DNA of 64,000 bases from Sabethes cyaneus (GCF_943734655.1 NC_071353.1:20682501-20746500); one strand, 5' to 3'. Counted from the first letter of the stretch, positions 11,440 to 22,108 are shown. The notes: generated from the sequence alone by a model not told the origin. Made by a program: numbers and translations.

Positions 11440-12754
11440 CAAAGTTTTTCGCTTAAGTTTTTGCCGATAGTGCTGCCTCTGAGTTAGAAGCTGAGATTTC
11501 CTCAGAATCTGTACCGCTTAATTTGGTTGATCTGAGCACATTTGAAATCACAACGGATATGATCGTACTCGCAGTAAAAAAACTAAAATCCTCGTTTTCT
11601 GCCGGTCCAGATGGGACTCCAGCAATTGTTTACCGCCGCTGCGCAGATGATTTGGCAGAACCGTTATGTCGTATATTTAATTATATTCGAACAAAGAAAA
11701 TTTCCGACGATTTGGAAGCAATCTTACATGTTCCCAGTACTCAAAAGCGGTGACCGGCAAAATATCAGAAATTATCGTGGTATAACTAGCCTCTCCGCAT
11801 CGTGTAAGGTTTTTGAAATAATTGTAAGCGCTGTTGTTCTTGCTCATACGAAAAGCTACATTTCCTTCGACCACTATGGATTTATGCCAGGACGATCCGT
11901 GTGCACTAATCTTTTGCATTTTACGTCGACGTGCATCTCGCATATGTAACAGAAATCTCAAATCGACGTAGTTTACACCGATCTGAAGGCTGCGTTTGAC
12001 CGCATAGATCATCGAATACTTTTACGGAAACTCTCCCGGCTCGGTGCATCGGAATATTTCGTGGAATGGTTAAGTTCCTACTTAAGCGATCGAACGCTAC
12101 GTGTACAGCTTAACCCATGTTTTTCCTCCGCATTCGTCAACAAATCGAGTGTACCTCACGGCAGTAACATGGGCCCTCTGCTCTTCTCGTTGTACTTCGA
12201 CGACGTAACCTTACTTTTGGGTGATGGATGTAAATTAATGTACGCGGACGATTTAAAATTGTATCTCGTCATTCGATCCATCGAAAACTGCTGTAATTTG
12301 CAAAAGCTGCTGGATATTTTCGTAAGAACCGGCTCATCGTAAGCACGACAAAGTGTCAGGTTATGACATTCCACATAACTGTCAGCCCAACATTGTTCGA
12401 GTACAACATTGATGGTCATGTACTCAAGAGAGCTGATAAGGTCAACGACCTGGGCGTTTTACTTGACCCTAAGCTCAATTTTAACATTAATCGCTCGACT
12501 GTCATTTCCAAAACAACCCGGCAGCTCGGTTTTATATCCAAAATTGGACGGAATTTTAAGGATCCATACTGTTTGAAAGCTCTGTATTGCTCTTTGGTGA
12601 GACCGCAACTGGAAAATGTGTGCCTGGTTTGGTATTCGTATCAACTGGCCTGGACCCTGAGAATTGAACGAGTGCAGAAGAGATTCATTCGCTTAGCATT
12701 CGCTTCCGTCGTATCCTGATCGGTGTCGCCTCATCGGTCTTGATACCTTAGAGC
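11440..12754 (+). pseudogene. CR1/Jockey-type reverse transcriptase remnant, part 1
   Basis: Degenerate ORF2 of a non-LTR retrotransposon. In order: the region before the RT (LVDLSTFEIT), the fingers motif SFSAGPDGTPA (11600), NIRNYRGITSLSA (11760), MPGRSVCTN (11886), catalytic block YTDLKAAFDRIDH (about 11970), SVPHGSNMGPLLF (about 12150), the YADD active site at 12241-12252, and the thumb region up to GLDTLE at 12754. Frameshifts near 11690 and 12340 and a TAA stop at 11947-11949 make it inactive. The frame continues exactly after the hAT-like insertion at 14570. The closest match I remember is mosquito CR1/Jockey-group pol-like proteins; the clade is not certain. Confidence 0.85.
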
Positions 12755-14569
12755 TAGAGATGCCAATACTGGAGGGTATTTTGAAAACCGGTTTTTCGGT
12801 ATTGATAAATGCAGCAATACCGGTAAAACCGGTAAAAGTTAACATTTGAAAACTGCATTTAAAAATTATATAATTTGAAGAAGATCTTTCCATAATCAAT
12901 GGTACTCAATTTTTTTTTGGCGTAACTAAATGACTAGTTCATTGAAATAATAATATTAAACAATGCGAAGTGAATTTACCGTGTCATATTTTATACGAGA
13001 ACAAATTTTAATGAAAATCTTCATTCAGTGTCCACAGAGAAAGAAAAAACAATTCCTAGCGGTAAATTAGAAATGTGGCTAGGAAAACACTTGTTCAAGA
13101 GTTTGTTTTAATAAGCTGCTTAGATACTGACATTTATGATAAATTATAATTGAAAGTTCAGTTGGTTTGGTTCCTCTGCCTGCTCGGTTTCTGAATTTAT
13201 TTCATTGACTTTTAAAATAATAAAACCTTGCAGAATTTTATTATCAAAACATCCTAGAAGTCTTGAAGAATATTACGAAGTCATCACAAATAGTGCGGCT
13301 AATTATAAAACCAATACATTTAAATATACGAGCTCTCTAAAATTCTACCGATACGGTAACACGAACAGCAGTTGTGCGGTACCTGAAAGATGTTCCGAGA
13401 GTAGTTTTAGAGTTCGTATTGCGTAAAGTTTGCAATTTTTCCGGTACAGCAATTCGACTGCAGCAGACTGGTTCTAGCACTGCGACAAAATCTTCTTTCT
13501 TCGTGAATTCCTTAACGCTTAAGTAGAGTGTATCGTTGCTTCTCAGATCGGACAGAAACGTTTGAGGCAATGATTGTAGCCCGCAGAATTGTCTCAGCCC
13601 TGCCAACAGGTTATTCTAACTAAACATAAAGTTATTTCTATTCCAGTTTGTACTAGCAACCGAACGAATTTCTTTTCCGTGTTGTGTTCTGACATTTCTC
13701 TAGAGTACTCTGTTAATTTTTACTGAAGATTTTCTGAACAGCTTCACTGATATCGCACATTTCTTCTATTGCGCAATATTCTTAATTATTTGGCGCATAC
13801 AAGCAAGAAATCAGACCTACCTTGCCCTTCGCAAGGTACGATCAAGAGGCATACGCCACCGTACGAAGCAGACAATTTTCAAAACCATTATTTAACCGGT
13901 AGTTCTTTACGGACTTGAAACTGTGACATCGCTCACTGTGGAAATACGCGCCCTTGTCGTGTTTGAGCGGAAGATGCTGCAGATGATATTTGGTGGAGTA
14001 CAAACTGAAAGCGGAGAGTGGCGGAGGCGTATGAATCACGAACTAAAGGCATTGCTCGGGGAGATTCATCGTACAGCTGGCGAAAGTCGGTAGGCTACGG
14101 TCGGGTGAACACGTCGAAGACGCCGGAAGACATTGCAACGGAAACAGTTCTCTTCAACGACCCCATCGGCGCCAGGAACAGAGGGGCTCACCGTGCAAGA
14201 TGGCTCGATCAACTTTGCGACTTCTGAGACAAATGGGAATTTGGTGACGAGCCCATGGATCGGCACGAGTTGAATGGAGACGACTGCTTAAAAAACACGA
14301 GGCACTCCGGTTCTATGCTGGCAGCGGTGAGGTATTTCGGGATGTTCCCTTTGGAAGAACTACATAATTGAGGTATTATTTGTAGAACCTTCAATCATGA
14401 AATTCAAAATTTTTACCAGCGATTCAGGCTTCTTGAGTTGTTATTTGATCATGCAAAAAATACCGAAAATACCGGTTTTTGATCGTGGAAAAACCGGTAA
14501 TTCGGTATTGGAAAATAGCCCGGTAGTACCGGTAAAACCGGTTTCGGTAAAACCGGTATAGCATCCCTA
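12755..14569. mobile_element. hAT-like element inserted in the CR1/Jockey copy
   Basis: 1815 bp. It is bounded by 8-bp target duplications CTTAGAGC (12747-12754) and CTTAGAAC (14570-14577), one mismatch. The termini are TAGAGATGCCAATACTGG on the left and, reversed, TAGGGATGCTATACCGG on the right. Next to both ends lie many copies of the palindrome ACCGGT within AATACCGGTAAAACCGGT-type text. An 8-bp duplication and these ends indicate the hAT superfamily. Removing the element and one duplication joins the retrotransposon frame. There is no hAT transposase; instead it holds an RTE fragment. Confidence 0.8.
13799..14230 (+). pseudogene. RTE-type reverse transcriptase, C-terminal fragment
   Basis: Within the hAT-like element the plus strand reads ALRKVRSRGIRHRTKQTIF, then (after a TAA stop near 13896) VVLYGLETVTS, VFERKMLQMIFGGVQ and WRRRMNHELKALLGE, followed in other frames by RLRSGEHV and NDPIGARNRGAHRARWLDQL. 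This is the conserved thumb-to-C-terminus pattern of RTE-like non-LTR elements (VLYGHETW, RRMNHEL, GHVARMP, ARWLDQV). Several frameshifts are present. The same family occurs on the minus strand at 43810-45300. Confidence 0.75.
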
Positions 14570-14729
14570 CTTAGAACGACGCAGGAAAGTCCAGCAGGCT
14601 GTATTTGTCGCTAAAGTGCTCAACGAAGAAATCGATTCTCCGAATATTCTTTCGATGCTTGGCTTTCCGCCCGCGGGATTACTGCAACCTCAATCGCACC
14701 GTACTGTATTTGGATTCAACGAACCTATC
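14570..14729 (+). pseudogene. CR1/Jockey-type retrotransposon remnant, part 2
   Basis: This 160-bp piece lies between the hAT-like insertion and the foldback. It continues the ORF2 C-terminus (ERRRKVQQAVFVAKVLNEEI and, further on, HRTVFGFNEP). Its frame joins upstream to GLDTLE at 12754 and downstream to the residues coded from 16234 once the insertions and one TSD each are ignored. Confidence 0.8.
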
Positions 14730-16233
14730 CACTATGGGCCAGAAATTAAAATTTCGGGACAAAAATATTTGCGGTTCAACAGCATGCTTCAGCTCAATGT
14801 GGTCTTCGGCAACTTTTTGAATAAAAAATTGATGCATCTTTTGAAGGGGTCGTCCAATATTTAAGCGTTACTTAAACAACAATTTAAATAATAACTTTTT
14901 GAGTAAACTTTTTTTCACCTTTTTGGTTTCAAAATATTGAAGATAAACCAATTTCAAGTAATTTTTCTGAAGATATGAAACTTCCAGCTTTTACTCATTT
15001 TCAGCAATAGACCTTTGTTTATAAACAACCCGTCAAATCACATTTCTTCTTGAAACATGTTTATTTTAACAGACAGCTCAATGTGATGTTCTAGAAAATA
15101 TTTTGCATATAAAAGAGGAATATTTTTGCTGAAGATTGTTTTGCTTCATATGCATTAATTAATAAGATATAACTGATTTTAGGTTAAAAACCGTCTGATG
15201 AAAAATCCGAATATCTTAGCCATCTGCAAGTATCTGCAAATAGTTTGCATACCAATTTGTAGGGAATTATTAAAGCTATTTGCCCAAATGTGTATTTCAG
15301 AGAATACCTGGGAATACCATGGCTGGGAATACCTGGGAATAGTGCGGATTTTTTTTTCATACATTTTATAACTTAATAAATATGCGTCCTAGCGTCAAAC
15401 ACTCTTCACAGAAAATATGTATTTCAACATACTAAATAACTTTGTAGAACATTTGAAAGCAATAAAATAATCGTGTGCAAAGTTATTGAGTGTAGTTGAG
15501 TTTTAAGTGCTCTTTTATAACACATCATTATATTTCGTAACCGGTTAGAGATAAATAGTTACTTTATTCAGCAAAGTTGCTTATTTTAGTATTTTCTGCA
15601 ACTTTTGGAGAAAAAAACTTTTTTTTAAATTATTTAAGAAAACAAAAGTTTGTATCACCCTAATAGGTGAATTCATGGTCACCCTAATAGTGCAGGAAGA
15701 TGCGCTATGTTTTATTATTTTACTTCTCCGAAGACACCACCCTTGAAAAAATACACATTTTTCATCAAACGGTTTTTAGCCTAAAAACAGTTATATCTTA
15801 TTGATTAATGCAGGAAAAGCAAATCAGTCTTCAGCAAAAATATTCCTCTTTTATGTGCAAAATATTGTCTAGAACATCACATTGAGCTGTCTGTTGAAAT
15901 AAACATGTTACAAGAAGAAATGTGATTTGAGGGATCGTTTATAAACAAAGGTCTATTGCTGAAAATGGGTAAAAGGTAGAAGTTTGATATCTTCAGAAAA
16001 AATACTTGAAATTGGTTTATCTTTAATATTTTGAAACCAAAAAGGTGAAAAAAAGTTTACACAAAAAGTTATTACTTAAATTGTTGTTTAAGTAACGCTT
16101 AAATATTGGACGACCCCTTCAAAAGATGCATCATTTTTTCATTCAAAAAGTTGCCGAAGACTATATTGAGCTGAGACACGCCGTTTAACCGCAAATATAT
16201 TTGTCCCGAAATTTTAATTTCTGGCCCATAGTG
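14730..16233. mobile_element. Transib-like foldback element
   Basis: 1504 bp with 5-bp target duplications CTATC (14725-14729 and 16234-16238). The ends are perfect inverted CACTATGGGCCAGAAATTA, and the inverted arms extend over about 470 bp each (14730-15200 against 15760-16233) around a shorter unpaired centre. CACTATGG termini with 5-bp duplications are the published hallmark of Transib elements, whose ends resemble V(D)J signal heptamers. There is no transposase frame. The TSD lacks the G/C-rich pattern described for many Transib insertions, so the superfamily call is tentative. A diverged copy ends at 2638. Confidence 0.7.
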
Positions 16234-16580
16234 CTATCGCTGCTTGTATCCGTGCGTTTTCCTTGGTGAAACACTTTTTTGAATTCGGTGAATCCGCAAA
16301 AACTTTGTATAATAAGGTAGATAATAGTACAATTTTATGAATGATTGCAATTTGCTATATCTAGTTAATATTCAATTATTGTCAATTATTATTATTTATT
16401 ATTTGATCATGGACACGTTTATTTGATAAGTATGTAATATGTAATGTGTTATTTGTAGTTTGAATTTGTACATAATTAAAAGATGACGGGGTTTTATGGC
16501 TACAAGAGGATGGCTTCTATTTGGCTTTTACCCGTTAAACCAATCTTCCATGGAGACCTAACAGGTCGGATGGATATGAA
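16234..16580 (+). pseudogene. CR1/Jockey-type retrotransposon remnant, part 3 and 3' UTR
   Basis: The first about 75 bp continue ORF2 (ACIRAFSLVKHFFEFGESAK), then an AT-rich 3' untranslated region follows. It ends in AACAGGTCGGATGGATATGAA, where the palindromic MITE is inserted. The tail resumes at 16972. Confidence 0.7.
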
Positions 16581-16971
16581 CAGGCTTCATTTTCAGTTTT
16601 TTGCTCAGTAGATGCTCATTTGCCTGCAGCGCCTCAACGAAACCGAAGTCGAAAAAGTATTGTAAACGGAAATTGTAAAGCTAATTATTATCTACATTAT
16701 TGTTGAAGAAAGCATAGTTCTATCTCTTGTATTTAAGCGCTATGCGATTGCTACCCCGTTGGTAGCCAAATGAGCGCTCTTTTTGCTTCCAACGGGGTAG
16801 CAGCCCCATAGCGCCGTAAATACAAAAGATAGAACTATGCTTTCTTCAACAATAATGTAGATAATAGTTAACTCTACAATTACCGTTCACACTACTTTTT
16901 CAAATTCTGTTTCGTTGAGGCGCTGCAGGCAAATGAGCATCTACTGAGCAAAAAACTGAAAATGAAGCCTG
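16581..16971. mobile_element. Palindromic hAT-like MITE
   Basis: 391 bp with 8-bp target duplications GATATGAA (16573-16580 and 16972-16979). It is a near-complete palindrome: CAGGCTTCATTTTCAGTTTT at the left end is repeated inverted at the right end, and the symmetry continues through TTTGCCTGCAGCGCCTCAAC, AGAAAGCATAGTTCTATCT and CTACCCCGTTGG to a short centre near 16780. CAG...CTG ends with an 8-bp TSD fit hAT. As RNA or single-stranded DNA it would form a long hairpin. Confidence 0.85.
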
Positions 16972-16983
16972 GATATGAATCAA

Positions 16984-17018
<35 letters not shown>

Positions 17019-17020
17019 AT
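16972..17020 (+). repeat. (AAAT)n tail of the CR1/Jockey-type element
   Basis: After the second GATATGAA copy the sequence becomes about ten AAAT units. Non-LTR elements of this group often end in short tandem repeats instead of poly(A), so this is read as the 3' terminus of the copy that begins at 11440. Confidence 0.75.
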
Positions 17021-17340
17021 GTGTATGGAATATACTGACAAATTTGTAGAATATTTTAAATCAATCAAAAAATCGTGTGCAAAGTTCTTGGGCAGGATTA
17101 ATATTTAAGGGGGGACCCTCACTGGAATGTCGATAAACTTGTTTGTTATGCATGTTCAGGAGCCTTTTACCTTCAGAAATGTAGAGCCCAAAGTATTTTT
17201 CGGTACGTGGTCTCGTTGAGAATTTGAAATAAAATTGTGGGATCGCTTGAAGGGAAGTGCAGTGCTGTAAAATAGTTTAAATGCGCACTCCTCGAAACCA
17301 TATGTTTTCATCGACGGTGCGTGTATCTCAGTATCTAGAG
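17021..17340. other. Repeat-derived DNA, no gene
   Basis: Positions 17035-17090 resemble 15430-15500 inside the Transib-like arm (TCGTGTGCAAAGTT). No coding frame is supported. Confidence 0.4.
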
Positions 17341-17463
17341 CAGCGTTTCCCAAATGGGGGTGCGCGAACCCCCAGGGGTTCGCCAAAAATTTAGATCGCT
17401 GTAGAATAGTATAGGGAATTCCGCCAGGGGGTCCGCAAACCAGAAAAGGTTGGGAAAAAGCTG
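17341..17463. mobile_element. Small hAT-like MITE
   Basis: 123 bp from CAGCGTTTCCCAAATGGGGG to CCAGAAAAGGTTGGGAAAAAGCTG; the reversed right end is CAGCTTTTTCCCAACC. CAG..TTCCCAA ends with inner GAACCCCC/GGGGGTCC complementarity are typical of hAT MITEs. I did not find a matching 8-bp duplication. Confidence 0.65.
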
Positions 17464-17584
17464 CACCATATTTTTTAAATGAACTTTTCGAAAGACACAC
17501 CACCTGGAAAATTAAGCATTTTTGCGCTAGAGCACATGATCGCGTTTTTTTCTATTTGGTTCATATCAGTAAAGTTTGCTTGAA

Positions 17585-18195
17585 TAATTTCATCGATGTT
17601 TTTCAAATAACTTTTGATTGGTAAGGTCAATTCTAATAAGATTTAGCAGATATGTTCACAGCGTTAAGGCCTCTCGTTTGATACTAAGATAATTGAAATC
17701 AGATTAATTATCTGGTTAAAATCATTATGAATAATTGTAAATTTTATTATGCTGTACACGACTGCTCATAACTTCCAAATTAAACACCCAATCAAAAAAT
17801 GAATCAATAGTTATCTATGAGGCTATATTACCTACCAAATGAGACTAATAGCGCATAAATCGGTTTGGCCATCTCTGAGAAACGTTCGACTAATTGTCAC
17901 CTTGAAAAATCACATTTTTAAGCATAACTTATGAACCGCTTGATTGTTTTCGATAAAACTCCCCCCAAAAATTCGCAGTAGCAAGAGCCTTCATTTGATA
18001 CTAAAATTGTTGAAATCGGTTGAAGGTTCCTGAGAAAATCAAGTCACGTAATTTTTACATTTTTACTTATAACTTTTAAACAAAATGTCGGACAGCAAAA
18101 CAATTCAATAGTGATCTACAAGGTGATAACACCTTTCAAATAAGCGTAATAGCAAACGAATCGGTTCAGCCATCTCCGAGAAACAGACGACTGAA
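17585..18195 (+). repeat. Two diverged tandem units of about 305 bp
   Basis: Unit 1 (about 17585-17888) and unit 2 (17889-18193) share landmarks in the same order: a TTTGATACTAA block, CATAACTT or TATAACTT, a CAATAGTTATCTA or CAATAGTGATCTA block, and the end AATCGGTT..GCCATCTC.GAGAAAC. They lead directly into the (CA)n tract and seem to be part of one element ending near 18600. Confidence 0.6.
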
Positions 18196-18203
18196 GTCAA
18201 GCG

Positions 18204-18459
<256 letters not shown>

Positions 18460-18462
<3 letters not shown>

Positions 18463-18590
18463 TTGCTCAATTCGTCGAACCTTATCGATTGGTATATGCG
18501 ACTCGGCCCGTGTTTTTCAACTTCGATCAACTTCGTGTTTTTCGACCAATTTTTAAGCCTTTGTTATAGTAAAACAAAGGTAAAAGGATC
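18460..18590 (+). repeat. Dispersed module next to (CA)n, also at 21530
   Basis: GACATTGCTCAATTCGTCGA, ACCTTATCGATTGGTATATG, GACTCGGCCC and, later, CCTTTGTTATAGT recur in reverse orientation at 21535-21665. From memory this block is widespread in mosquito genomes downstream of CA repeats; the class is unknown to me. Confidence 0.6.
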
Positions 18591-19049
18591 AGAACGCATT
18601 CGTTCTGCTGTACAATCGGAGGTATGACTGAGTGAGCTGCTGGTTGTGTTATGCATGTAGGGTTCGTATTTCACCACTAAACGGCTGTAACACTTGAACA
18701 CTTAATTATACAAATTGGAATATTTCCAGGTATGGCCACGTGGAGGCACTCGATGGGGGCTTGTGATGGCTAGAGCGATGTTGGGTGGGTCTTCCTAGTT
18801 GCCTTCGCCATTTTATACCCTATATTAAGGTAGCATCGCGTTTCTGGCCTATCAGTTTTTAAACAGTTTTAATAATCATGGTTCAATAGTTATTAGGCTC
18901 AGCTCTTTTGTCTCCACATCGGCTGGTTGCCCACAATAAAAGTTGAGTTACTCGATTGCACATTGTGGCTTAATAAGTGTTTTGTATTCCACTACCATTA
19001 CCTTACACGGTAGTTTGACGTTGAAATATGAATATGATCCAGCGCAATC
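18591..19049. other. No recognisable feature
   Basis: Mixed-composition DNA with no coding frame or repeat that I can support. Confidence 0.4.
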
Positions 19050-19057
19050 GTCTACTG

Positions 19058-19327
19058 CAGCGATGGCCAAAGTGCGTCCCTTTAGGGTGATCTGAACGAC
19101 CCACGGACGGATTTGACGAATGGTGGTGGGGAGCTACAAGGTAAATTTTTTAATGACCGAGAGACATTCAGTTTAATCCTGGTACCTCGAGCATGCTGTC
19201 GAATTTGTGTGCAGTATGAATGCTATGGTAACGGCAAGTCAAGTATTTTGTCCTTGTCATTGCGAATCGCGGCTCTCCTAGGATGATCTGATTTGGCCCG
19301 CACAATGCTTATACCTTGACACCACTG
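19058..19327. mobile_element. hAT-like MITE
   Basis: 270 bp flanked by GTCTACTG (19050-19057) and GTCTACTA (19328-19335), an 8-bp duplication with one mismatch. The left end is CAGCGATGGCCAAAGTGCG; the right end reversed is CAGTGGTGTCAAGGTATAAG, and GGGCCAAAT lies just inside. CAG(T/C)G..GGCCAAA..GCG ends are typical for hAT elements. No transposase. Confidence 0.8.
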
Positions 19328-19335
19328 GTCTACTA

Positions 19336-20930
19336 AAGAAAATTGATGGGCTCATCTACCAATATAAACGTATCTTGCTGACAGTATCTAATACTTAGGC
19401 TTACGAAATCAATCAATTTGGCGACTTCGAACTTTTTAAAAAAATGTTTTGTTTTGTACATCTTAAGGGCTGTATGGATACAATGTTCTCTATATACAAT
19501 TTTATGAAAAGTTCACGTAAATAAAAATAATTGTTCTCTGTGTTGTGCTTGTAGCAACGATTTATTTATATAGATTCAAGCGATATTGACCCAAGGAAAA
19601 GAAATCCACCTGACCATGGAACATTTAAAGTGACCTGGGGCAACTTTTCCGAACAGCAAAGCTGGCTTTAGATGTGAAACGTAAATTCCAGAAATGTGAC
19701 TTACGCTCGTAGTTGCGAACCATTGCTACCGGTTTACCCGGGGCAAACAGGGCTGCCTCTGCTGCTGTTTCCACTGGTTTTCGTCCCTTCGTTCCGAAAC
19801 GATCCCCGGCACGAATGCAAGCTCGTACGGTACCGACCAGAGCTGAGTTCTGGAGAAACCGCTGCCAACGCCAGAAACAATGCGCTGTTATTGTTCTTTT
19901 CCGGATTGTGCAAACACGAAAATCACATGCAATTTCAGTCGACTTTGGACTTTTTGGTAGCGTCCGAATGGAAATAAGAACGGGAATGGCTTCTACCCGC
20001 TCCGGGAAAGAACGCAAATACAAGCGAGCAGTCGCTTGTGGTGAACAATTATTTGCCCAAAAGTAAACATGTTTCGACCCGTGCGGGCAAACACTTTTCA
20101 CTGGATGCACTGTGAAAATAGAAAAATCATCCACAAACCGGAAGCATTATGTTAATCGTGGTACTTTTTTTCTGAGTGCACCATTGGCTACCGCTACAGC
20201 AAAGCAAAGTTTCATTTATTTTATTACCAACCCCCTCTTTTAAGTTTACTTTTTAATGTTGTTTCTGCAAGACTGCAGCTGCAACAGCACAAACTCCGCT
20301 TCCGCTATTATTTCAATCGAAAAGGGACACACTTCTGAATGTTCCTGTACAGCAGAGAGCGAGATCGAGTGAAGAGCAAAAGTTAAGCACCATAAAAATC
20401 TTTACTACTTGCCATGAAAATGACATGTGCCTCAAAAGTTCGGTCGCAGACCGACCAAGACAGCTGAGCTTTAAATTTCAAATGAATGATATATTGAATA
20501 TTTTCATAGAATAATGTGAGCGATCGTCACAGAAAAAAATCTCTAACTGCCCCACTCAGGATATCCGCCTGAACCCCATCTACACACTACGACGGTAACC
20601 GTTTCAACTATGTTTACCTTCTGCAGCGAAGCAAATCATCCCGCTATCTATCGCATGAACGCTTTTTGAAAACAGCTCAAAATCCTCGTAAAATTGAATT
20701 TTGATGCCGGTGGGCTTTTTTGCTTTGCTTCTGCCGAAATTGTCGTCCCAATCCCGTCCCGAACCCATGGTTTTTCCCTCCTTCCGCCCCAAACGGTACT
20801 CGGCGAAGAATCCTCACTTTAACGAGCTTCAACGATGTCAGTATCTTTTTATCTTTAAATCTTTCCTTTCTCGCTAACCCCCTGTCTGTCTCTCTGCACC
20901 TCCAAAACGATTGTATTGTCTGCTGAAACA
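19336..20930. other. Apparently unique DNA; one unassigned open frame
   Basis: The stretch 19625-20134 is open on both strands and more GC-rich than its surroundings (minus strand 169 codons, plus strand 117). No domain pattern is recognised. It could be a dead gene fragment or chance in GC-richer DNA. The remainder shows no repeat or coding signal. Confidence 0.35.
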
Positions 20931-20990
20931 GGTTTATAAACTCTATTGAGTGCTCAACATCAGCAGCAGCGGCAGGAGTTCAGTCAGAAA
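20931..20990 (+). promoter_or_regulatory. Possible core promoter (weak)
   Basis: TTTATAAA at 20933-20940 is followed 27 bp later by an ATCAGCA initiator-like site (A at 20962) and further by TTCAGTCAG (A at 20982). Spacing is acceptable only for the first. No downstream exon is recognisable, so this is a weak suggestion. Confidence 0.15.
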
Positions 20991-21128
20991 TCGGAGATCC
21001 ATTTGCGGCGTGTGAGTGGGTGGGTGGTGGTTTGCTGCCGTTATCCGTTTACCACCCCCAGCCCGTGGGGTTGAACAATAACAGCAAACCCGTGGAAATG
21101 GCATATTGCTTCCACGGCATACCGATGC

Positions 21129-21147
21129 GAGTCGAGTCGAGTCGAGT
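21129..21147 (+). repeat. (GAGTC)n short tandem repeat
   Basis: Four GAGTC-type units within apparently unique DNA. Confidence 0.7.
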
Positions 21148-21529
21148 TGGAATGCAAAATCGGAAGAGTAACAACAGCAAAACAGTAGCCGGCCGAATGT
21201 ATGTAGGTATGTGCGAAAGGGGAAATCAGGCCAGATTGAGTGATCCTACAAATTGCCGACACTTTCTACGTTGTCGATTTTCCGGCGGAGGATGAGTAAG
21301 TGTGAAGGAAATTGATCCACCTGAAGCTATTTTGATTAAACAAACAAACGAACGAAAAAAAGGGATACAAATAGCAATCATAAAAATAGCAGGATGTTAA
21401 AGGGTGGTCTCGGTGAAAATCTTTTCCGGTAACAGTGGTTGTTACCGTTGAAAGGTAAGGCATTGCTTTTGCTACTGTTGTGAGTTTTAAGCAACCGGCA
21501 TTATGATGTAACTTAAGCCGATCTATTTT

Positions 21530-21690
21530 TTTTACCTATGTTACACTATAACAAAGGTTTAGAAGTTGGTCGAAACACACGAAATTGCCCGAGCCCGAGG
21601 CTCGGAGGACCGCGTCAAACATACCTACCAATCGATAAGGTTCTACGAACTGAGCAATGTCCGTGTGTGAAGGTGTTTGTTTATCCAGGA
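21530..21690 (-). repeat. Inverted copy of the module at 18460-18590
   Basis: On the minus strand: GGACATTGCTCAGTTCGTAG, AACCTTATCGATTGGTAGG, CCGAGCCTCGGGCTCGGGC, then GACCAACTTCTAAACC and TTTGTTATAGTGTAAC. Order and spacing match the plus-strand copy at 18460. The (CA)n tract is absent here; only CACACACGG remains near 21660. Confidence 0.6.
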
Positions 21691-21843
21691 GAAAAAAAAA
21701 CCCAAAGGCTGGCCTGTAGTGTTGAGGTAATGTGTAGGAATCTCAATATATTGGTGCCCATTCCGTTATTGAAAAATTCCCCTCAAATCAATTAACTAAC
21801 TACTTAACTAACCACTGTACATACTTTTTAACAACCGTAGGCT

Positions 21844-22030
21844 TTGAGTCAATGTTGCGAATCGAGCGAGAAATCAACCATGCCTACTCACACGCCAAAG
21901 AGTATGAGAAACATAGCATTCAATGCTTACGCCGCAAACGCAGGCGTAAAAGAAACAGTTGCCGATGCTGCGTGCAGACATTCTGCTATCCACACTCGCG
22001 CACGCGCGTCCTCACATCGTCTTCCTGGAT
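21844..22030. repeat. Dispersed repeat shared with 28140-28310
   Basis: The blocks GAGTCAATGTTGCGAATC, GAGAAACATAGCATTCAATG, CTTACGCCGC and GCTGCGTGCAGACATTC correspond to CGAATCAATGTTGAATC, GAGAAACATAGCATCCAACG, CTTACTTGAC and GCTGCGTGTATACATTCCG at 28140-28310. Both lie outside the LTR element at 24666. Its class is not recognised. Confidence 0.55.
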
Positions 22031-22108
22031 AGCCTAAAATTAAACAAAAAAAAAGAAAACTTATCCAATTTATGGATAAGTTTTCTTCTTCTGATTTAAT
22101 TTTAGGCT
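22031..22108. repeat. Long perfect-like hairpin
   Basis: AGCCTAAAATTAAA...GAAAACTTATCCA is followed after a 5-6-base loop by its inverse TGGATAAGTTTTC...TTTAATTTTAGGCT. The arms are about 36 bp with few mismatches. It could be a very short palindromic MITE or the joint of two inverted repeats. Confidence 0.8.

Noticed and set aside
19700..20050. Possible histone H3-like similarity
   Set aside because: Short nucleotide words looked similar, but they are not collinear with H3 and no H3 peptide motif is readable in any frame.
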